DNA from: Methanobacteriota archaeon
Lineage (GTDB): Archaea > Halobacteriota > Bog-38 > Methanoflorentales > Methanoflorentaceae
Assembly: GCA_003170935.1 (NCBI GenBank)
Contig: PMYA01000159.1
Span: forward strand, 3,965 to 12,004
Direction of reading: 5' to 3'
DNA: 8,040 nucleotides
The translations under genes and the position numbers were made by a program. The notes under the pieces were generated by a model. The model was given only the letters and a program-made list of their open reading frames with translations, had not been told where the DNA came from and did no database searches. Shown here piece after piece: positions 1 through 5,275 of the stretch (positions are counted from its first letter, which is position 1; every line of letters begins with the position of its first letter).

Positions 1-1
1 T

Positions 2-835
2 GGGTACGACGACTATGAGGTTGAGATATTTTCTTATGTAATGGCACGAGCGTTTGTATCGTGTATCAATGAAACGCTTCTGTTTCAAAGATACGCGAAT
101 GCAGAAGCACAAGATGCTTATAATAATCTGCGACACGCAGACGAACGATCTCAAGACGGTTTTCTATTATCGTTACTTGACGACTTTGGGATGCCTGCAT
201 CCATTAAAAAAAATGCTTTTGAGCTATATTTTTCGGACTTTATAAGATATACAGGGAGGTTGAGAGGCCCTCAATGGCGGCTTGTCAATCTCTTATATCG
301 AGGTCGCGTCACTCTAGCTAAAGGAGAGATAATACAGATCTTAGCGGAGGCTGTGCGGTTGAAAGTGCTAAGCGGCTTACCACTAAAGCTTAGCGCCAGA
401 ATGTGTGAAGAACTTTCGCCTTACACTTCGCCCTTGAAACACGCATTATCTCAAGTCTTACTGCGTCAGGAAGACTCCGGCCCTGTGGTCTTAGAAGCGT
501 GCCCCCCATGCATTAAAGCGTTGCTTATGCAAGTAAAAGCAGGTAAGAATTTATCGCATCCTGCTCGGTTTGCCCTAACATCTTTCCTCGCGAATATCGG
601 TATGAAAGCAGACGAGATTGTACTCATTTACCAGATGTCTCCAGACTTTGACTATGAGCTAACTCGCTATCAAGTTGAACATATTAAGGGGAGTTCTGGG
701 AAGGATTACACACCCCCGGGGTGCTCAACGATGGAGACGTATGGCAATTGCGTAGAAAGTGACGACTTGTGTCGGCGCATTTCGCATCCGCTCTCGTATT
801 ATAGATTGCGAATCAAACGTGGTACGGGGGCGTAA
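2..835 (+). CDS. priL: DNA primase large subunit PriL, 5'-truncated by window edge
   Basis: PriL is the regulatory subunit of the archaeal primase heterodimer; it partners PriS to make RNA primers and carries a C-terminal [4Fe-4S] domain. The reading frame is open from base 2, so the true start lies upstream. The ATG at 41 is internal, because the residues before it (EIFSYV) and after it (MAR..., NAEAQ) match the conserved N-terminal helical region of archaeal PriL. Counting from that ATG, the four expected cluster cysteines are C157 (PPCIK), C228 (PPGC), C237 (YGNC) and C244 (LCRRI), followed by the conserved HPLSYYR. Other family blocks are HPARFAL, LANIGM and TRYQVEHI. About 277 residues are present, so perhaps 70-100 N-terminal residues are missing (my estimate). 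priS follows after 105 bases on the same strand. The C-terminal domain is intact and the identification is firm. Confidence 0.93.
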   Translation, partial: GYDDYEVEIFSYVMARAFVSCINETLLFQRYANAEAQDAYNNLRHADERSQDGFLLSLLDDFGMPASIKKNAFELYFSDFIRYTGRLRGPQWRLVNLLYRGRVTLAKGEIIQILAEAVRLKVLSGLPLKLSARMCEELSPYTSPLKHALSQVLLRQEDSGPVVLEACPPCIKALLMQVKAGKNLSHPARFALTSFLANIGMKADEIVLIYQMSPDFDYELTRYQVEHIKGSSGKDYTPPGCSTMETYGNCVESDDLCRRISHPLSYYRLRIKRGTGA

Positions 836-940
836 ACACATTAACGGGAATGACCGATTAAGCAGCGTTTTGAGAAAATTTAGTTATCAATTACGTTAAT
901 GACTTTTTAGTCTGGGGTAGCACTGCGATGGTGGAAGTAG
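836..940 (+). promoter_or_regulatory. priL-priS intergenic region, possible weak promoter for priS
   Basis: This 105-base gap is the largest complete one on the plus strand, in a stretch where genes otherwise abut or overlap. It has an AT-rich tract around 873-900 (TTTAGTTATC-like, 880-889) that could be a degenerate TATA element some 50-60 bases before the priS start. An 8-base inverted repeat, CATTAACG (839-846) and CGTTAATG (894-901), flanks it. A GGTGGA at 930-935 precedes the GTG start and may be the ribosome binding site. No ORF of note fits. The promoter assignment is inference and weak; read-through from priL is equally possible. Confidence 0.25.
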
Positions 941-2098
941 GTGAACGCTAGAACAAAAGCCTTCCTCGAAAGTAAGTTCAGAGAGTATTATCATAACGCC
1001 GTTACTGAACTTCCGCCCAGATTCCGGAAAAGAGAATGGGCTTTTGTTCTTTTTGATTCAGCTTACCCTAAGCTTGTGATGCGACGACACAAAGCTTTTG
1101 GCTCGCAGAAGGAACTCTACGCGTATTTAGGCGCAGTATCTCCGGCTCACGTGTACTACTCAACAGCTTGCTATGCGCATCCTAGCGCCACACGTATGCA
1201 AGACAAGAAATGGGAAGGGGCAGACCTTATCTTCGATCTAGATGCGGACAAGCTTTTCACGGATTCTGTCCCACAATATGCCTTAATGCTTACCGCTGTA
1301 AAAAACGAAACTGACAAACTTCTAGATTTTCTAATGAATGATTTCAGTTTTGAAGACGCTGACTTCAGCATAGTTTTTTCCGGTGGTCGAGGTTATCACG
1401 TCCATTTGCGAGAGGCGCGACTTCTCACTCTCGGCAGCCATGAACGGCGAGAGGTTGTGAACTACTTAACCGGCACCGGTTTAGAGCCGGAATACCTTAT
1501 AAAGCGGACAAATATGGTGCCAGTGCCAGATGATAACAGCTGTTGGGAGATCAGGATAAGATCGTGGATCGAACGGTATTTCAAGCGCTTAAGCGAGATG
1601 GACTCAGAAACAGCGACGACAGAGCTTGCTAATGTTAAAGCTATCGGAAAGCGGCGTGCAAAAATGATAGTCGACGAAATGTCGCAAGATTCTACGGTCG
1701 CACCACTACTACAATCAAAACTAATGCCACTAGCCGCGTGGAAAAGCCTGATCAGGGAAGCAATTTTACAGATTAAGGTAAATATCGATGTGCCCGTGAC
1801 AGCGGACACGAAGCGGTTGATCAGATTACCCACGTCTCTGCACGGTGGGTCTGGGCTTCGCGTGACACCGCTTACGCTTGACGAGTTTCGCCGTTTTGAC
1901 CCGCTACGCGACGCAGTTGTCTTTTCTGACCGTCTCATTTCAGTAAAGATTCTCAGGCCCACAACAGCTGAACTCAAGGGTGAAACTATTAAGGTTCAGC
2001 AAGGCACAACTGAGTTACCTGAACATACGGCCGTCTATCTTATGGCGCGAGGGCTTGCCGAATATGAATCTCGACGATTTAAAAGTGATCAGAAATGA
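941..2098 (+). CDS. priS: DNA primase catalytic small subunit PriS
   Basis: PriS is the archaeo-eukaryotic primase (AEP) catalytic subunit, which synthesises primers for DNA replication with PriL. The 385 residues are typical of the family. The N-terminus (FLESKFREYY) and PPRFRKREW are family blocks. HVYYSTACY and KKWEGADLIFDLDAD lead into the catalytic acidic pair D99/D101, with D103 next. SGGRGYHVH (147-155) is the second AEP motif. D283 in NIDVPVT is the probable third metal ligand, and RLIRLPTSLHGGSGL (292-306) is the third block. The GTG at 941 is the first possible start, since an in-frame stop sits at 938-940; GGTGGA at 930-935 supports it. The zinc-knuckle Cys/His residues usually found soon after the catalytic DAD are absent, and a helix-hairpin-helix-like stretch lies at 229-247. 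The 3' end overlaps the GINS gene by 35 bases, suggesting coupled translation. Confidence 0.97.
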   Translation: MNARTKAFLESKFREYYHNAVTELPPRFRKREWAFVLFDSAYPKLVMRRHKAFGSQKELYAYLGAVSPAHVYYSTACYAHPSATRMQDKKWEGADLIFDLDADKLFTDSVPQYALMLTAVKNETDKLLDFLMNDFSFEDADFSIVFSGGRGYHVHLREARLLTLGSHERREVVNYLTGTGLEPEYLIKRTNMVPVPDDNSCWEIRIRSWIERYFKRLSEMDSETATTELANVKAIGKRRAKMIVDEMSQDSTVAPLLQSKLMPLAAWKSLIREAILQIKVNIDVPVTADTKRLIRLPTSLHGGSGLRVTPLTLDEFRRFDPLRDAVVFSDRLISVKILRPTTAELKGETIKVQQGTTELPEHTAVYLMARGLAEYESRRFKSDQK

Positions 2099-2864
2099 AG
2101 AACGCCGTTCAAGGCGATTGACCGTGTTGAATGATGATTTTTACTCTGAGTTTAAAGAATACGTTGACTCATTGAAAGATAGTGATAATCCTCAAAAGCG
2201 AGACGAACTTGAAAACGCTTTGCGAGTCGCTGATGCGATTTATGACAAACGTGCAGCGAAAATAATCAAGTTGGCGGCGCTCGCTGCAAAAGGGCATAAA
2301 GAGGAAATAGCGTTAGCTAAAGCTGAGACTCAGATATATGATGCAGTTTACAGCGTATTTACTAATTATCGCGACTGTTTGCTAGCACAAACGAAACCCA
2401 AAGAAAGCGAGTCCGTTCGGTCACTTTCGGCCCTAAAAGCTGATGAAAACCGCGGAGTTGCGCTGCCACTTCTTAAAGAGGACTCATTTCGAGAGAAGTT
2501 TGACGAAAGCGTTGAACGGCCTCAAACAGGGGTGGGAAGTCAGAGTTTGATCGACTTAAATGATAAAACACAAGAAAGAACGGAAGTGAACGAAGCTCCC
2601 TACAGCGAAAGGACTTTAATAAAAGAACACGAGAATATGAGTTACCTCCAAGTGCGAGTTTTGATAGATATTCCAACGTTTATAGGGCTCGACGGCGATA
2701 ACTACAAACTTGGTGCAGGCGAAACAGTTCTGCTGCCGGAAGGCAATGCTAAAGCTTTATCAGATCGCCACGTAGCTACCATAGTCGGTGATAAACTTGA
2801 AGATGCCAAAGAAGGTCAGGTCAATATGTCCGATGTGCGGAAAGCACACCATCCAAGAAGTTGA
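2064..2864 (+). CDS. gins51: GINS complex subunit, Gins51 (Gins15) type
   Basis: GINS binds MCM helicase and the GAN/RecJ-like nuclease in the archaeal replicative CMG-like complex. The ATG at 2064 gives 266 residues beginning [14 protein letters not shown], followed by [13 protein letters not shown], the classic start of the GINS A domain (about 1-108, helical). The C-terminal B domain (about 194-242) has [15 protein letters not shown] and the later [10 protein letters not shown]-then-B order marks the Gins51 type rather than Gins23. The two domains are joined by an unusually long, charged, probably disordered linker (about 109-193). The frame stays open upstream to a GTG at 1980, but that extension would overlap priS by 119 bases and adds no conserved sequence. 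GAGGG at 2049-2053 is a candidate ribosome binding site. The last 22 residues (245-266) lie in an out-of-frame overlap with rpl44e. The family call rests on motif recognition. Confidence 0.88.
   Translation: MNLDDLKVIRNEERRSRRLTVLNDDFYSEFKEYVDSLKDSDNPQKRDELENALRVADAIYDKRAAKIIKLAALAAKGHKEEIALAKAETQIYDAVYSVFTNYRDCLLAQTKPKESESVRSLSALKADENRGVALPLLKEDSFREKFDESVERPQTGVGSQSLIDLNDKTQERTEVNEAPYSERTLIKEHENMSYLQVRVLIDIPTFIGLDGDNYKLGAGETVLLPEGNAKALSDRHVATIVGDKLEDAKEGQVNMSDVRKAHHPRS
2786..2791 (+). promoter_or_regulatory. Shine-Dalgarno that decides the rpl44e start
   Basis: GGTGAT matches the centre of the archaeal Shine-Dalgarno sequence GGAGGTGATCC and lies inside the GINS coding region. It sits 5 bases before a TTG (2797), 11 before an ATG (2803), and overlaps a GTG (2788). 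The spacing favours TTG 2797, which gives the MKMPK N-terminus usual for archaeal L44e. Confidence 0.6.
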
Positions 2865-3078
2865 AAAAGTGCGAAAGGGGCGTGTATCGTCTTTAACGTG
2901 GATTACACGCCAAAAAAAGCGGCGAAGCGGTATTGGCAATCTCGGTAAGTTCTCAAAGGTTCCTGGCGGAGATAAGCCCACGAAGCGAGTTAATATCCGT
3001 TACCGCTGCACTGAGTGCAAGAAAGCACATACGCGCAAAGGATTTCGTGTATCGAAATTCGAGTTGGTGGAGGTATAA
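2797..3078 (+). CDS. rpl44e: Large ribosomal subunit protein eL42 (L44e)
   Basis: L44e (eL42) is a zinc-binding protein of the 50S subunit near the tRNA E site. From TTG 2797 it is 93 residues, the normal length. A zinc finger is visible as C11-x2-C14 (ICPMCGKHT) and C71-x2-C74 ([15 protein letters not shown]). The block EVEKVRKGR and the ending [11 protein letters not shown] are typical of the family. The start is chosen because archaeal L44e proteins begin M-x-MPK and a GGTGAT lies 5 bases upstream; ATG 2803 would remove two residues and GTG 2788 would add three. The 5' 68 bases overprint the end of the GINS gene in another frame. rps27e starts 3 bases after its stop. The identity is certain; only the start is open. 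Confidence 0.96.
   Translation: MKMPKKVRSICPMCGKHTIQEVEKVRKGRVSSLTWITRQKKRRSGIGNLGKFSKVPGGDKPTKRVNIRYRCTECKKAHTRKGFRVSKFELVEV
3069..3074 (+). promoter_or_regulatory. Shine-Dalgarno for rps27e
   Basis: GGAGGT lies in the last codons of rpl44e, 7 bases before the ATG of rps27e. This is a full consensus match at good spacing and confirms the start of that very short gene. Confidence 0.75.
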
Positions 3079-3081
3079 ATT

Positions 3082-3243
3082 ATGAGCAAATTTTTACGCG
3101 TCCGCTGTGCGGATTGTGAGAACATCCAGATTGTATTTGGTAACGCTGCATCAACTGTAAATTGTATAGTCTGCGGGCGAACCCTTGCGGTGCCGCGCGG
3201 GGGAAGGGCGGAGATAAGGACGCAAATTCTAGAGGTCTTATGA
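3082..3243 (+). CDS. rps27e: Small ribosomal subunit protein eS27 (S27e)
   Basis: S27e (eS27) is a small zinc-ribbon protein of the 30S subunit. The ORF has 53 codons, at the short end for archaeal S27e (usually near 60). It reads [19 protein letters not shown], then a second cysteine pair in [17 protein letters not shown], and ends TQILEVL. The zinc ligands are C9-x2-C12 and C28-x2-C31, with the conserved GG-A basic strand behind them. A consensus GGAGGT (3069-3074) precedes the ATG. The gene starts 3 bases after rpl44e and its TGA overlaps the ATG of the aIF2-alpha gene (ATGA), so translation is probably coupled. The motifs and the position between L44e and aIF2-alpha leave little doubt. 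Confidence 0.95.
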   Translation: MSKFLRVRCADCENIQIVFGNAASTVNCIVCGRTLAVPRGGRAEIRTQILEVL

Positions 3244-4013
3244 GAAAAGCCTGGCCAGAGATCGGAGATTTGGTCGTCTGTACTGTAGTGAACGTCGTCG
3301 ACTTCGGAGCCTTCGTTCAACTTGATGAGTACGACAAAAAGGAGGGCCTGATTCATATCTCTGAAGTTGCCTCTGGGTGGGTCAAATATATCAGGGACCA
3401 TGTTAGAGAGGGTCAAAAGATCGTTTGCAAAGTACTGAATGTCGACCCGAGTCGAAGCCACATCGACCTTTCGTTTAAAGACGTAAATGAACATCAGCGC
3501 CGCGCAAAAATTCAAGAATGGAAGGGCGAACAAAAGGCGGAAAAGTGGCTTGAATTTGTAGCGGATGCCACAGGGATAGATAAAGAAGCTCTTTATGACC
3601 AACTCGCTGACAAGTTTGGCGGTTTATATTTTCTTTTTGAGGACGCAGCCGCACGAGGTTCCGAAGCTCTCAAGGGACTTCAACCAGAGGTTGCCGCTCA
3701 AATTGAGCTTATCGCAAAAGAGAATGTAAAAATACCGTACGTTTATATTACGGGCTATGTTGATTTGGTCTGCCCGCAGCCGAATGGGATAGACGTAATC
3801 AAACGAGCTCTAAAAGCTGCAATGAAGTCTGAAAATGACGAAGTCCGCTTTGACGTGAGTTACATTGGTGCACCTCGCTACCGGATAAGGACTGTCGCTT
3901 TAGATTATAAAACAGCAGAAAACGCGATGAAAAAAGCGGCAAACGCAGCTATAGAGGTCGTTATCAAGGCTGGCGGCACTGGAAAGTTTCTTAGGGAACT
4001 TCAATCATCTTAG
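3240..4013 (+). CDS. eif2a: Translation initiation factor aIF2, alpha subunit
   Basis: This is the alpha subunit of the heterotrimer aIF2, which delivers initiator Met-tRNA to the small ribosomal subunit. From ATG 3240 it is 257 residues, a normal archaeal length. It has an N-terminal S1/OB domain (about 8-81) with [44 protein letters not shown] and [10 protein letters not shown] helical domain follows (about 85-165), then the alpha-beta gamma-binding domain (about 167-250) ending [10 protein letters not shown]. The frame stays open upstream to 3162, but that part overprints rps27e and carries no family sequence. GAGGT at 3232-3236 is a closely spaced ribosome binding site. The start overlaps the rps27e stop by 4 bases. 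nop10 follows after 27 bases. Confidence 0.97.
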   Translation: MRKAWPEIGDLVVCTVVNVVDFGAFVQLDEYDKKEGLIHISEVASGWVKYIRDHVREGQKIVCKVLNVDPSRSHIDLSFKDVNEHQRRAKIQEWKGEQKAEKWLEFVADATGIDKEALYDQLADKFGGLYFLFEDAAARGSEALKGLQPEVAAQIELIAKENVKIPYVYITGYVDLVCPQPNGIDVIKRALKAAMKSENDEVRFDVSYIGAPRYRIRTVALDYKTAENAMKKAANAAIEVVIKAGGTGKFLRELQSS

Positions 4014-4021
4014 TATACTTA
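4014..4021 (+). promoter_or_regulatory. TATA-like element before nop10
   Basis: TATACTTA (4014-4021), within the longer AT-rich TATACTTATAA, begins 27 bases before the nop10 ATG, the spacing expected for an archaeal TATA box with transcription starting at or near the ATG. No purine-rich Shine-Dalgarno is visible directly before that ATG. It may be an internal promoter giving a leaderless nop10 mRNA. This is inference from position and composition. Confidence 0.35.
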
Positions 4022-4040
4022 TAATGGATCCCGTCAGATT

Positions 4041-4199
4041 ATGAAGCTTCGTAAATGCCATGGGTACACGTTTCAGGAAAAGTGTACGACATGTGGACAA
4101 GCGACTGCGACAGCGCGTCCACCAAGATTCTCACCAGAGGATCGATACGGGAGATATCGGCGAATTCTTAAGCGCGAAACAACGGCAAGATCAAAGTAA
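4041..4199 (+). CDS. nop10: H/ACA snoRNP-like protein Nop10
   Basis: Nop10 is a small core protein of archaeal H/ACA ribonucleoproteins. It bridges Cbf5 and the complex in guide-RNA-directed pseudouridylation of rRNA. The 52-residue ORF starts MKLRKC and has the diagnostic PPRFSPEDRYGRYRR (27-41), typical of the family. Position after aIF2-alpha is the standard archaeal order. The zinc region is altered: archaeal Nop10 usually has two CxxC or CxxH pairs, and here the second pair is intact (C15, C18) but the first is reduced to C6-H7. Whether the protein still binds zinc cannot be judged from sequence. An earlier ATG (4024) is in another frame and stops at once. A TATA-like element but no clear ribosome binding site lies upstream. 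Confidence 0.93.
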   Translation: MKLRKCHGYTFQEKCTTCGQATATARPPRFSPEDRYGRYRRILKRETTARSK

Positions 4200-4247
4200 T
4201 CTTTTTGATTTAAGCGGCACAGTCTTTCTGGAAGAGATGGGATTAAG

Positions 4248-5009
4248 ATGGAGCGAATAGAAGTAAAGGAAATTAAGCAAGTCGAATTGGAGAACCCTGT
4301 TTTGGTGGAAGGATTACCTGGCATTGGACACGTCGGGAAACTAGTCGCTGAACATATGATAGATGAGCTTGGCGCTGAGAAAATTGCAGAAGTATACTCG
4401 TCACATTTTCCTCCACAGGTGATTGTGCTTGCCAATGGGTTGGTGCGGATGGTAAGAAGCGAGTTTTATGCAGTTAAAGGCGAGAAGCAGGACTTATTAA
4501 TCTTGGTAGGAGACCACCAAAGCGCGACAAACGAAGGTCATTATGAACTGACCGACGCCTATCTAGATATCGCAAAGAGACATAATGTGCGACGAATATA
4601 CACGCTTGGCGGATACGGGCTAGGACAACTTGTGGAGAAACCTGCGGTTCTTGGGGCTGTGAACAATGAAGCATTAATCGAAGAAATGAAACAGTATGGG
4701 GTACTATTTAAAGAAAATGAGCCGGGAGGGGGCATCGTAGGCGCTTCTGGACTGCTATTGGGCCTCGGTGGCCTAGCAGGAATAGATGCAATCTGTTTGA
4801 TGGGTGAGACATCCGGGTACTTGGTCGATCCAAAAAGCGCTCAAGCGGTATTGAGCATTTTATGCAAGGCCCTTAGTATTGACATTAACATGCAAGCCTT
4901 GGAAGAACGTGCAAAAGACATGGAAAAAATTGTAGCACGGCTCAGGGAAATGGAACAAACTGGGATGCATGAAGTGGCGAGCGAAGAGGATCTTCGCTAT
5001 ATACGCTAA
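4248..5009 (+). CDS. PAC2-family proteasome assembly chaperone (PbaB-like)
   Basis: PAC2-family proteins assist assembly of the 20S proteasome; archaeal PbaA and PbaB are characterised members, and PbaB also acts as a proteasome activator. The 253 residues fit the family. Seen here are NPVLVEGLPGIGHVGKLVAEHMIDELGA near the start (16-43), ILVGDHQS (85-92), a glycine-rich stretch (TLGGYGLGQ), GGGIVGASGLLLGLG (160-174) and MGETSGYLVDP (185-195). The C-terminus is helical and charged (about 213-238), possibly a coiled coil, and ends DLRYIR. The ATG at 4248 is directly before the conserved N-terminus; only a weak purine-rich GAGATGGGA lies upstream. It follows nop10 by 48 bases, the usual archaeal position. 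Assignment to PbaB rather than another paralogue is inference, so no symbol is given. Confidence 0.9.
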   Translation: MERIEVKEIKQVELENPVLVEGLPGIGHVGKLVAEHMIDELGAEKIAEVYSSHFPPQVIVLANGLVRMVRSEFYAVKGEKQDLLILVGDHQSATNEGHYELTDAYLDIAKRHNVRRIYTLGGYGLGQLVEKPAVLGAVNNEALIEEMKQYGVLFKENEPGGGIVGASGLLLGLGGLAGIDAICLMGETSGYLVDPKSAQAVLSILCKALSIDINMQALEERAKDMEKIVARLREMEQTGMHEVASEEDLRYIR

Positions 5010-5078
5010 TATTCCTCTTAAACAAGCGGTATGATGCATGCTTGGTGCCAGAGCATCCGTTGCTTCATGAAACACGTT

Positions 5079-5087
5079 GGAGGAGGT
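5079..5087 (+). promoter_or_regulatory. Shine-Dalgarno that decides the ferredoxin start
   Basis: GGAGGAGGT is one of the strongest Shine-Dalgarno matches in the window and lies 5 bases before a GTG at 5093. It fixes the ferredoxin start there, rather than at a TTG 51 bases upstream in the same frame. Confidence 0.8.
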
Positions 5088-5092
5088 TAATC

Positions 5093-5260
5093 GTGATTCA
5101 GGTCAATATTGAAAAATGTGGACACTGTGGCGCTTGTGTTTCGGTTTGTCCCACTAACTCGATAACGCTTATCGAGTCGTGTCTAGAAATTGCAGATACG
5201 TGCACGGCGTGCGAGACTTGTGTTACAATCTGTCCGGTCGGTGCGCTAGCCATTTGTTAA
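5093..5260 (+). CDS. Small 2[4Fe-4S] ferredoxin
   Basis: This is a 55-residue bacterial-type ferredoxin, a low-potential cytosolic electron carrier. It has two complete CxxCxxCxxxCP motifs: C9, C12, C15, C19 (CGHCGACVSVCP) and C37, C40, C43, C47 (CTACETCVTICP). Each is followed by a small hydrophobic strand, as in the clostridial fold. Two further cysteines, C30 between the motifs and C55 as the last residue, are not part of the motifs. The start is GTG 5093, set by a very strong GGAGGAGGT. The geranylgeranyl reductase gene begins 15 bases after the stop, so the two are probably cotranscribed, and the ferredoxin is a good candidate for that enzyme's electron donor. The donor role is inferred from neighbourhood and from a characterised Methanosarcina reductase that needs ferredoxin. 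Confidence 0.92.
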   Translation: MIQVNIEKCGHCGACVSVCPTNSITLIESCLEIADTCTACETCVTICPVGALAIC

Positions 5261-5275
5261 TAAGGGGGCTCGGGG

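Noticed and set aside
1462..1977. 171-codon minus-strand open frame opposite priS
   Set aside because: It is a shadow of the priS coding sequence, Ser/Arg-rich, with no recognisable domain or upstream signals.
1980..2063. 28-codon N-terminal extension of the GINS frame from a GTG
   Set aside because: It overprints priS, has no family sequence, and the ATG at 2064 begins exactly at the conserved GINS N-terminus.
3162..3239. Upstream extension of the aIF2-alpha frame
   Set aside because: It lies over rps27e, which is a clear gene, and aIF2-alpha proteins begin at the [14 protein letters not shown] sequence starting at 3240.
3000..3602. 200-codon minus-strand open frame opposite rpl44e, rps27e and aIF2-alpha
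   Set aside because: It spans three certain plus-strand genes and has no recognisable protein features.
4060..4260. 66-codon plus-strand frame over nop10
   Set aside because: It is out of frame with nop10, whose PPRFSPED signature fixes the real frame.
5042..5092. Longer ferredoxin from a TTG start
   Set aside because: The added residues are not ferredoxin-like, and the GGAGGAGGT at 5079-5087 would then be inside the coding region while being ideally placed for GTG 5093.
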